Below the pieces are notes generated by a model. That model was given only the letters and a program-made list of their open reading frames with translations. It was not told where the DNA came from and did no database searches. This document shows, piece after piece, positions 55,057 through 64,000 of a stretch of 64,000 nt of DNA. Source of the DNA: Teratosphaeria epicoccoides (Eukaryota; Ascomycota; Dothideomycetes; Mycosphaerellales; Teratosphaeriaceae); NCBI GenBank assembly GCA_021401465.1, contig JADDMT010000126.1, positions 1-64,000 of the forward strand, in the 5' to 3' direction. Made by a program: the position numbers and the translations under genes. The first letter of the stretch is position 1; each line of letters begins with the position of its first letter.

Positions 55057-57686
55057 CAGCAACGTTCTGCGCGATGTGAGTCGGGGTCGTGCTAAGACCC
55101 TCACTTCAAGGGGAGACCGGACAAAGATATATCTGCAGGCCTCCTGAAAGGTCGCTGGATCCATGCCCGAGCCGGGGATGCCGGGAATGAGGGTCAGCAT
55201 GAGTAGGACGTCGTGAATACCTTGACGGGCGGACTATCTAGGTAACAGGGTGTCGGGAAGGGAAGCATGCTGACTTGGCCTCAGCAAAGTTTCGATGCCT
55301 TTGACTCGGAATACGAGTCCTTTCCCCCATTGGCAAACCTCTACCGCCCTCTGGAATTCAGCCATCAACAGATCCGGTCCGATCTGCTCTCATCGAGACC
55401 TCCTTGTCACTGCCAGCGGGGAGACAAGTCACATTCGCCGCCCTCCCAAATACCGTTGGCGCACCTGATCCCACATCCTCCGCGTCAGGCACCGGGCCCG
55501 CCTCCTCTTGCCGCGGCCGACGCACAGGTGCGAGTCCACGCGTAGTCGCTATGATAAGAAAGCATGTATTTTGTCTTGGAGCTGTATACCCTACATCTGG
55601 TCTTGCCTTTACCTATCTATTTCAGCACTATGTAGAGTTGATCTTCAAGTCTCTAGCACTACCGCTGCCTAATGTCACCGCCACACGGCTACCTGCAATG
55701 GATGAGATTACATGAACCCTAGGATCGCTTCCGACTCCCAGGAATCCAGCCATATATCACGATACCCACCCCTACCTACTCCCCTTCATCCTTCTGACCG
55801 CCGCGCAATCTCCGCCCTTATCAGCCTCCTCTGCACACTCCTTCCCATGGCCCCTTGCACCATATTCCCCGGACCTCTGATCCTCCCATCCGGTCTCTTC
55901 ATCATCATCTCCAGAGCTAGCAGGACGGCTAACAGTTTCCCGATCGAATGCACGCCCGTTAACGACAAAGGCGGTAGCAGCGGCGATTCCCACTCCCCTC
56001 CTTCCCGCTTAGTTTGAAGAAGCTAACGACGACCACGATGACGACGAGCCAGCAAGCCAGTCTTAAGCCGTCTCAATTCCTTTTGCAACCAGGACCGCGC
56101 TGGCTAGTGCAGCAAGCTCTCCGCCGTGCTGTCTTTGAAATCTAGCAATGCCATCTCGACCTCGTCTGACCTCTACTCGCATATTAGAGCTAAGGTGCGT
56201 AGCCGGGTTCCCACCCATAGAATACCCGTTCATGCCTCCGCGAAAGCCACAACGAATGCCTTCTGCACCTCGCCGACGACAATCGAGGAGACGTCACCGC
56301 AGCCTCTGAAATTCGCGTCCACCCGAGGCCCGGGAGAGTCACAGAGCGCTACTGGTTCGACGACGCAGACGGCCATGCACACCCGACTAGGGATGAAGGC
56401 GAATCCTTTGCGTCAGCTTCGGAGAGCACGAGAGCGGTGTTGAGTGCATGCCGACCAACATCAGAGGACGAACCAGAATCAAGGGACGAGCCCGGGTTTG
56501 ACCGACGGCAAGGAGAATAGGGAGCTTTGAGAAGCCACAGCTGTCCGGTCATGTAGTGCCGAAAGAAGCTGCCAGCTGAATGTACAATATCAAATACCCT
56601 AGCCCTAAGGACGAAAGCAAATGCCTATGCCAGGATTGAAAGAGATCTTGGCTCAGAGTGAGTATGATATATTAGGTGAAGCCACGGCGCTGAAGGTAGA
56701 GGTAGAGTCGATTCCACGCGTGCTGCGTCACGATAAGTCGAACCTGGTGAGCTGCGGGGGCCTCCTGGACTTTGTGATCGGGGGTTTATACAGCAGCAGA
56801 ATCCATGACTGATGCGGAGGATCCCTGCTATCAACATCATCAGCTGTCAGTGTGGCAGAAAGTGCAAAGCTAACACCCACTCTGGCAGTAGCAACACCGC
56901 CCTTGGCGCCGCCATCTGCGCTGACCCCGCTAAAGGTCGACATTCTCCTGGTATCAGGCACACGATCCAGCTACCGCTCCGACACGGCAGCTCAGCCTCG
57001 AACGCCTCTCGCAAGACGTGGTAGCAGCCGTCCGCGAAGACTGTAGAGAACAGGGCCTGCCACGGCCGACGCCTCATGCCGCCTGCTTTCGAACGAGATC
57101 TATCAAGCTACAACAAGCAAAAGTTAGCAAAGTAGCAGGGCTAGTACGAATAGTCAAGCTCAACCTAGGAGCGCACGGAGTCTGCGTATCAAGTTTCCGG
57201 GGGTTATAGCCGGGGGATTATAAGTAGTAGACGGGCTATCTCTATGCTTGCTTTAGCGAAGAGGTAGAGAGACGTACCGTGTAGAGCACCACTAGTGACG
57301 AAGAAAATGGAGAGCTTGATCATCCTAGCTTTCGCCTCATACGCGAGTCCCGTCAGAACCTCGGTGTACTACTTTCGCTGTATCCAACAACAATCATCGC
57401 CTGCTCTGAGCATTACTGATTGTCTACTTGTCAAGTAGCTTCATACACTCGTGACAATGGGTGCGTGTGTCTACTCGTGAAGCAGCTTCTCACACCCGCG
57501 ACAAGGAGAAAGGGCGTCATAGTCGAGCAAGTGGACCAGCAATTCTTGATCATTCATACAAGCTGCTGCTCGACTGCTCACACCTTCGCTACCCGCAACG
57601 TCCGGAAGGGGGCGAGTAATCTCGATATGCAACGTACAGGATGTATTATTCCATTCACCATCTTAAATGGCACAGTCCACATGCTC
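55057..57686. other. Island interval without a supported gene
   Basis: Several open frames of 60-105 codons overlap on both strands (for example 55267-55545, 55712-56017, 56126-56443, 56621-56812 plus). The 55267 frame (FDAFDSEYESFPPLANLYRP) and the 56621 frame (continuing after one TGA to about 57046) have protein-like composition. None has a recognisable domain, conserved neighbour or clear splice signals. I do not call genes here. Confidence 0.5.
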
Positions 57687-58970
57687 TCACCCCCTTCTCT
57701 TCAGTCGCTTTGGTAGAGGGGCACGCTGCGACACATGCACCCGTGAACCCTTGTACGACGAGTCCCCGCTCTGATCCTGCTCTTCTGTCGACTCGAACGA
57801 GCTCGTTGACTCTTCTGGTGTTTCGGGCGTGGCTTCCCTGCCGCGTTTGATCGGTCTTGGATTGCGTGGCGGGCTTCCAAGTTTGTCTTGGTCGGTTCGG
57901 CGCTGCTCGCTGACCGCATTGATCAGTGCGGCACGGATGCTGCGGTACTGGATTCTGGCACGGCTTTCGCTATTCTGCCATCGGTCATCCAGGTAGCGGA
58001 GATGAATGTCAATGCTGCCTTCAGAGGTGTCTGTAGCGCGGAGCTCTTGGGCTCGAATGAATCTACGCGTGGCGAAGAACGTCCCGGGCTCGTCTGTGTT
58101 CTCCGTGAGGTACCAGCAGTCGAGCATCACACTGTATCCATCGTTGGGCATGTGCAAGCGTTGCTGAGAAGCTGCAACTGGCTTGATATTAGCACGAATG
58201 ACAGCCCGAACATCGCTGTATGCATCCTCGAGGTAGCTTCTGCAGTCACTGTCTGCTGTAGCATGCGTGTATCCAACCTCTAGCACGACCCAGGGTGTGC
58301 GGCCATCAAGCGTGATGACAGCATCTGGTCGTTTCTCGCCGTCTGCTAGCTGGAGTTTGGGGTTCGGATGCGGGCGAACGCGCTCGTGCTCGGAGAGGGA
58401 CGGGTGTGCCGCGCGGGTAGCGTCTTCGAGCGCGCTGCAGAGCGCTTGCTTGAAATCCTCGAGGAAAACCTGGTGGATGTCGGAGAGACTCATGCGCAAG
58501 CGAAATTGCTGGCGCCGTGCCGAGTACGAGTAGCGCAGGGTATCACTCGCCCACGCGGCCAGACGGCGCAACCGAGGATTCTTGCGGCTGCTGGGCGCGA
58601 AGGGATCCAGCAACTTGAGAAGTGCGTTGTGGTTGGACGATGTCAAGGCGAAGTGTACCTCTTCTTGCTCCTGCTCCGATGCCGCGAGGATGTGGTGGCC
58701 GGAGTGTAACGTCTCCAAGAACACGAGTATCCGCCCAATCTGATCGGCATCAAACGGAGAATCTCCCTCCGCCTCCGCCTCCGACTCCAACTCTGCCTCG
58801 TCCGGGTCGTCGTCGCGGTCGCAATCGGCGTCACTGCTCGGACTGGGTGGGCGGCGGGCTGCAGCGATGGATTTGACGCAGCGGGGGGCTGCCTGCGGGC
58901 TGGCGCTGCTGTTGGTCGGAGACGGTGGGAGCCCACTGCTTCGCGTGATGCCGTCGGCGTTGAAGCTCAT
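57687..58970 (-). CDS. PD-(D/E)XK nuclease-like nuclear protein
   Basis: Intact 427-codon gene and the only convincing functional gene in the window. ATG 58970 is the first in frame, with a purine at -3; the frame extends upstream to 59069 without another ATG. Residues 41-70 are Ser/Pro- and Asp/Glu-rich. A helical region (75-185) is followed by KRPDAVITLDGRTPWVVLEV then GYT: D216 and E231 sit on adjacent strands as in the PD-(D/E)XK nuclease core, and a DAYSDVRAVIRANI segment follows. The motif Lys after E231 is replaced (E-V-G), as I recall for fungal members of this fold, so catalysis is uncertain. The C-terminus is basic (PKRLKRRG), a likely nuclear signal. No introns seen. Its role is unknown; similar fungal proteins are lineage-specific and often sit near transposons. 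Confidence 0.7.
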   Translation of the reverse strand: MSFNADGITRSSGLPPSPTNSSASPQAAPRCVKSIAAARRPPSPSSDADCDRDDDPDEAELESEAEAEGDSPFDADQIGRILVFLETLHSGHHILAASEQEQEEVHFALTSSNHNALLKLLDPFAPSSRKNPRLRRLAAWASDTLRYSYSARRQQFRLRMSLSDIHQVFLEDFKQALCSALEDATRAAHPSLSEHERVRPHPNPKLQLADGEKRPDAVITLDGRTPWVVLEVGYTHATADSDCRSYLEDAYSDVRAVIRANIKPVAASQQRLHMPNDGYSVMLDCWYLTENTDEPGTFFATRRFIRAQELRATDTSEGSIDIHLRYLDDRWQNSESRARIQYRSIRAALINAVSEQRRTDQDKLGSPPRNPRPIKRGREATPETPEESTSSFESTEEQDQSGDSSYKGSRVHVSQRAPLPKRLKRRG

Positions 58971-59085
58971 CTCGAGAATGCGGAACGATGAATGATGCTC
59001 GGAGATGCAGAGATGGCAATGCGACAGCCCGGCACGGCAAGGCTCGGCTCGAGTCCCGACCCTCCTCACGGGGTCTATATGTGCC

Positions 59086-61352
59086 AGTTAGTAGATGCAG
59101 CTGCGTCTTGGCTTTTCAACTTTGAGTCAAAGCACCATATTGGCGCTATTGTATTACAACATCTATATTAATACTACTCTAGTCATGTCAAAATCAGCTT
59201 TGATTTCACTATGCCTGCTTAGATAACTAACTAGACATACTAGCAAGTATATGTTACTAACACTATAGCTACTAGTATCTACTATGTCAAGATTCTCAAG
59301 ATAATAATATGAGAAGAGCAGACAATTATTAGTCGCAGCATACTTATAAAGTAGCTTAATAGATAAGGAATCTATATCTATACATCCTATCTAAAAGAAA
59401 ATAACAAAGTAAAGGTAGACTACCTTATTAAGCATTAATATTAATTATAGCAGTCTACTAATAAGGAGATACTTAACATACTAATAAATATGATATAAGC
59501 CCTAGGATGTTATATCTATAGTGTCTTACTCTTAGTTTAAAGAAGAGGCATATTAACTATAAAGAAGGTAAAGTAGAGAAAGAGTAACTTATACTACTAC
59601 TATATAGTAAGTATAATAAAGGTAATACTCTGCATTATAGTAGAGAGAACCTACATGTATACTTTTAATGTCTTTATAGGTTAGTATATAGGTAAGAGCT
59701 ACCCTTAAAGTATAATCATAGTATAATTATAGACTAAATCTATTACAGAGATTGCCTTTTTAGGGCTGCTTAGTCTATTAACCCCTAGGGGTTTCATGAA
59801 TATAGCTATCTATTAAGAGTTAAGCGTAGTGTCCTTTAAGTACCTAGACTAAATTAGGGCTAGTTAATTAATGCCTAGTATAAGATAGAGATGTTTAGAA
59901 TTAGTATTTACACTACTATTAACATATAGTCTCATAATATCATCTAGATATGTGTTAGTATCATTAGATGCATAAAGCTAAGTGTCCTTATATAACACAT
60001 TATACTTATATAATATAATATATATGTAAGGGAGTATAAGTTAGGCTATAGATCCTATAAAGTAACAGGGATCTTAAAATGCTAGACATTACTAATGCTT
60101 ATTTTTAGGTACTATAGGAAGCTCATAGCAATGTAAATAAAGGCTAGCTTCTTTACGCAGATAAGCTTAGTACTTAGCAGAACGTATAATAAATAGCAAG
60201 AGTTATAGTAGTAGTAGGCTAATAGTAGCTAATACCCTTTAATAAGTATGCTAATAGCAAGGTCTAAGAGGACAATATTAATGAAGAATTACAAGATAAT
60301 TACCCTTAATAGCTAGATGTCTAGTATTGCTAGCAAGCTAAATTGCTAGTCTTTAGTAATAGGGAAGGTATACTAACCTTTTACTACTACTCTACACAGC
60401 TATAAAAGGCTTAGTAATTAGTCCTATAACAGGGCTAATTATAGTTAACTACATGTACACACATAAATTACAACCTAGGAAATATTTAAGAGGTTACATG
60501 ATATTAAGCCTATAGCTAGTACCTACATACTCTAGCATATCATTAGGCTGTAGCCGCTACTAGCAACTTAGCTACAATTTACTAATGATTACTAGTATAG
60601 TACTAGTAAGATGAATTAGCGTGTTAAGTGATAGTAGGGATAGCTCTTAAAAACTAAGCTTAATTACTAGAGTGTCAAAACGAACGGTTAAATTGCACTT
60701 AGGAGTAGTAACTAGAGAGATGCTAACTAGGTATTAGATTTACACAGGTATATTAAGTTATTACATCTTGTCATAGTTAGAGGGGAGAAGAGATTCTTCT
60801 TACCTCTGCTAAGAATGTAGGGTTACCTAACTAATATTAGTTACTACCTAAGGCTATACATGACTTAGGTATTACCTAAGGCCCCTTATAGCCTAGGCTA
60901 ATTCTTTCTCCTACTAGCATGTAACTACCTAATTTAGCACTCCTACTTAGGCATATGCTAGTACTACGCATAAGCGTCTATCTATGCATGCCCTTAAACA
61001 TTAAGTGCCTCTTGTTAGTAATAACTGCTAACTAGTCATAGTCTTTACAGCTACAAATAATAATTTCTAATAATGGAATTACTCCTACTCCTAGCCTGTG
61101 ATTATTAAGTAACTAATTACATGTAGTCACATTCCTAAATCTTTTGAATAGAGTGTCTAGAAGCTTCTCTGCTGTTACTAGTATACGTAGTGTCGTCACT
61201 GCTGTTATATGCAAGACTCCGGTAACGTAGCAGCAAGCTAGTAGGGCTAAAGAAGCGCTAAATCTTTGCTCTAGCTCCTTCTTACTTACATCTACCTCTA
61301 ACTTGCTTTCTTATTACCTTTAGACATTAATTGACTTAATTACTGTCTAATA
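59086..61352. other. AT-rich eroded DNA, nothing recognised
   Basis: Strongly AT-rich with CTAG/TATA-type motifs and stops in all frames. I find no LTR of family A or B, no DNA-transposon end and no alignable frame. It is probably older transposon or intergenic DNA after extensive RIP. The 250 bp before 61353 is pyrimidine-rich and could be the upstream region of the following ORF. Confidence 0.5.
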
Positions 61353-63375
61353 ATGGCGGACCTTTACCCTAGTCCTAGTTTAATAGCTACTAGCTTTAGT
61401 AGTAGTAGCTTAGGTAGTAGTAGTAATGATCCTAATAATAGGCGCCTAAAGCGTCTAGTACATAGCTACTTAGCTAGCAGGGATGACACCTCTACTCTAC
61501 TAAGGCTAACTATTAACGACATTAATTAGCTCTAATCTTAGGCGTAGGTGTCAGGTTTCCTAATTCCTAGTCCTTTACTAACAGTTAATAGGGATAGTCG
61601 TCATTATAGGCTAGGTCGCGAAGATGTTACTAGGATCTTTGACATTTGTTACTACCTCGTCTACTAGGGTAGCACTAAGTCGATTCCTCCTGCTTTTTGT
61701 AGCGCTTATACTAAGTACATTTAGGAGTCTAGTTAGCACTTTACTAAGAAGATTTAGTGCTGTCCTAATTTTAGAGGACCTAGCTTCATTACGAAGAACA
61801 TATTTAGGCTTCTAGTAATCCCTGCAGGTATGACTAAGGATTGTTAGGTGTACACTAGTAATGCGGCCTACTAGAACTACAAGAACAGGAACAGACATAG
61901 TTAGGACTACATCATGACTAGTAGTAACTTACTACTGTTTTGTAAGGCCTATACTAACTACAGTTTCGCAAACTACCTAGAAATCTGCAAGTTCTATAAC
62001 CCTGATACCATAGGCGCGTTAGTTAGTAGTTCCCGTAGTACCTCCTGTTGCCGCGGTTCTAACTTTCTAGTTAGTCGCTCTTCTGCCTAATCCTGCTCTT
62101 CTTGTCCTAGGGATACTAGAAGTACCCTAATCGAGATTAGAGGCAATAGCTTCTCCTCTTCCTAGGCTAGTGCTAGTAGGCGCTAGCAATCTCCTAGTGT
62201 TCTAGAGTTCATTGACCTAACTAAGAACTCTGGCGTTACTAACACTACAAGTAGTTATAGCTATAGTCGTAGTAGTACTAACCGTCCCTACGGTAGCTCT
62301 ACTAACCTACTACTAGTTCTAGGTAGTAGTTCTACTAGTCTTGACTTAAATGTCCGCGGCAATTAGCTGTTGCGTTCTTATCGCGACACATACCTTAATT
62401 GTCCCTAGGCATTATGTCCCCTAACTTAGTCTAGCATAACTAGTGTGACTTCTTGTTCTCTAACTGCTTCTAGCATGACCTAGTCGCCTAAGGCAACCTC
62501 TTTGCAACTCCTACTACTCCTTCTTCTAGTCGCTAACTCCCGACTAGTTTAGCTACTACTCTGCACTTGCCTCTAGGTAGCCTGACGCGTCTAAGGAATC
62601 CGACTAAGGCGTCCTTTACCTTAGGCGCATTCTAAGAGAGTTTAACATCTAGTAGTCCTATGCGCAGCGTCTCTAGTTCTTCTTAGGGTACGCCTAGTAG
62701 TCCTATGCATAGTGTTTTTACTTCTAGTAGCTCTTCTTAGGCCATGCTATTAAGATGTCTACCTCTAGTTACTCCTTCCTATTAGCTAATTATGTACGGC
62801 TAGCTTAATTCTCCTAAGAATTAGTCATCTGACTATAGCAATGCCTTCGAGACTATAGATACGCGTTAGTTAGTTAAGAGGTTACCCTAGCGTCAATCTA
62901 GGGACACCCTTAACTATCTCTTCTACGACATCCGCGTAGCTGCTAGCCTTCTTAAGCATATACGCTCTGTCTTAATTACCTCTTAGCCCTTACTATCTCG
63001 CGCCCTAGTTCCGTTTAATTAGAACCGTCCTAGTCATTCTCTTGCTCCTCTATTAACTAATCCCTGTCTCTGTTGCTAGCTGCCTTAGTCTCAGGCTACG
63101 CTAGTCCTAGCTGCCCTAGTCTTAGCTACTCTAGTCCCTAGCTTACAAGGCATGATTAACTTCCTTGAGAATGTACTCCGCGAGAATCTCCAGGAGCGCT
63201 AGGGCTTAACTAAGCAACTAGAGGGTCTCTGTTACATGCTAAGTAGTAGTAGTTTAGGTAGTCAAGGTAGTTTAGGTAGTCTAGGCTTTAGTAGTCTAGG
63301 CTTTAGTAGTCTAGGCTTTAGTAGTCTAGGCTCTAGTAGTGCTAGCTTTAGTACCTAGTTAGCGTGCTTTTCTTT
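61353..63375 (+). pseudogene. Serine-rich fossil ORF of unknown family
   Basis: ATG 61353 opens a frame (MADLYPSPSLIATSFSSSSL) that can be followed, with RIP-type stops, for at least 350 codons. After a Ser/Gly-rich N-terminus comes a region with conserved-looking Cys, Trp/Gln-type stops and aromatic residues (61640-62000: RIFDICYYLVY, stop, GSTKSIPPAFCSAYTKYI), then a long Ser/Arg-rich part. Near 63240-63355 a different phase encodes repeats of GFSSL, so a frameshift or intron lies between. A family B LTR in reverse orientation follows at 63393. Not recognised; it may be the gag-like or accessory gene of another element. Confidence 0.45.
63260..63350 (+). repeat. 15-bp tandem repeat (GFSSL-type)
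   Basis: Units of AGTCTAGGCTTTAGT repeat about four times, preceded by degenerate GGTAGTTTAGGTAGTC units. It encodes Gly-Phe-Ser-Ser-Leu repeats at the C-terminus of the fossil ORF. Confidence 0.75.
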
Positions 63376-63392
63376 CATTTAAAAACGATAGA

Positions 63393-63750
63393 TAATATAG
63401 ATGTATATGCTATATAATATGAAAATATCTCATAGTGTAACAGAGTAATCTGACCTTTTAGTAGGTACAAGACAGCGCTGCTTTCTGCTTATTGCAGAGG
63501 TAGCGCTACAGGTGCTTATAACCCCCGGCGCCCCTTAATTAGGGAAAGCATGTCTAAGCCTGACCCCGTAGGGGTACCGTAGGGTCAGGAAGCCCCCGCA
63601 GGGGTACCGTAGAGTTAGTAGCGTAGTAGCATCCTACGTCAGGCATTAATCCTACTTAGATGACATATAAGCTAACGTATGTACAAAGGACCCCCTTGCT
63701 ACATGTAGTAGGGTCATTACATGCTAAGGGCGGGCATTAGAACCTATGCT
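63393..63750 (-). repeat. Family B LTR, reverse orientation
   Basis: Starts TAATATAG, the reverse of the LTR end at 27462 and 29316, and aligns through about 63752. The last 35 bp or so (LTR 5' end) diverge, and a GC-rich CCCCGTAGGGGTACCG-type segment is locally duplicated (63564-63610) relative to the other copies. Confidence 0.72.
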
Positions 63751-63781
63751 GTTATAGTTTAGAGCACTATTACCTAAATCC

Positions 63782-64000
63782 TGACATGTGATTAGAAGAG
63801 AGGATCTGTTACGTGTTATCACAGATCTGTCATGTGCGAACAGATTCCTCGAGAGTCTGTCGCCTATGCTATAGACACCTAGATCTATAGGGTTAGTCTA
63901 CAGATCTAACGGACCTTAGGTCTAGCAGGTCTGCTAATAGACCTAACAGAGTAATCACATCTCTTTAGTATATAGGAATAGCGTTAGGCTAGACAGTTAG
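63782..64000 (+). repeat. Divergent family A-like LTR, cut by the window end
   Basis: Begins TGACATGTGATTAG. Shares the palindromic ATCTGT...ACAGAT blocks, the GGGTTAGTCTACAGATC hairpin, the TAGTATATAGG TATA context and the GACAGTTAG segment with family A LTRs, but with insertions and changed arms. Probably a related subfamily. Confidence 0.65.

Larger units (their letters stand above)
51466..59085. other. RIP-free, GC-rich island
   Basis: Composition changes abruptly near 51466 and again near 59085. Inside, CA and TG are normal, CTAG is rare and long open frames occur on several strands. Outside, TA-rich RIP sequence dominates. Only one gene is convincing (57687-58970). The rest (51466-57200) contains many overlapping mid-length open frames, expected by chance in GC-rich DNA, and a few stretches with more gene-like composition listed separately. 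The island looks like single-copy host DNA stranded between transposon blocks. Confidence 0.8.

Noticed and set aside
1..64000. CRISPR arrays, rRNA and tRNA genes
   Set aside because: No regular short repeats with unique spacers and no recognisable RNA gene on either strand by reading; a covariance-model scan was not possible.

Overview
The window looks like a repeat-dominated, mutation-eroded compartment of a filamentous ascomycete (Pezizomycotina) genome. Almost everything outside about 51.5-59.1 kb is transposon DNA in which CA/TG dinucleotides have become TA. Reading frames stay alignable to their families but carry dozens of TAG/TAA codons where Gln or Trp is expected, and paralogous copies differ mostly by C/T and G/A transitions. 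That is the signature of repeat-induced point mutation (RIP). I see no bacterial features, CRISPR array, rRNA or tRNA gene.

Layout. (1) 1-979: 3' end of a Ty3/gypsy retrotransposon, here called family A. (2) 980-27462: a second gypsy family (B), split by nested insertions. Its pol is at 980-4473 and its 3' part and LTR are at 24748-27462. Inside it sits a minus-strand family A element (4474-24742) with matching 5-bp target duplications CAAAC. Inside one LTR of that element sits a 13.7-kb DNA transposon (4481-18197) with short inverted ends and a TA duplication. (3) 27463-30975: fragments of families A and B, including two probable solo LTRs. (4) 31275-43229: an unidentified fossil ORF, then a second, right-truncated copy of the DNA transposon. 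(5) 43230-50166: the most complete family A element. (6) 50167-51465: eroded AT-rich DNA. (7) 51466-59085: a compositionally normal, RIP-free island with one convincing gene, a nuclear PD-(D/E)XK-like protein at 57687-58970. (8) 59086-64000: AT-rich eroded DNA, a serine-rich fossil ORF, a family B LTR and a divergent LTR at the window edge.

The most interesting object is the 13.7-kb DNA transposon. Its transposase resembles the fungal Plavaka group of the KDZ (Kyakuja-Dileera-Zisupton) superfamily. It also carries at least five other eroded ORFs: two on the minus strand left of the transposase, one small plus-strand ORF, a SAM-dependent methyltransferase relative and a MYND-like zinc-finger protein. 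The methyltransferase and MYND-like genes are missing from copy 2, which has different DNA at the same place, so the right side behaves like exchangeable cargo. A second theme is that both gypsy families carry an extra antisense gene between pol and the 3' LTR encoding a Cys-rich protein. In family A its stop codon directly abuts that of pol.

All transposon genes here are broken and are annotated as pseudogenes. Boundaries given to the base come from direct reading of repeat ends; those marked approximate do not.
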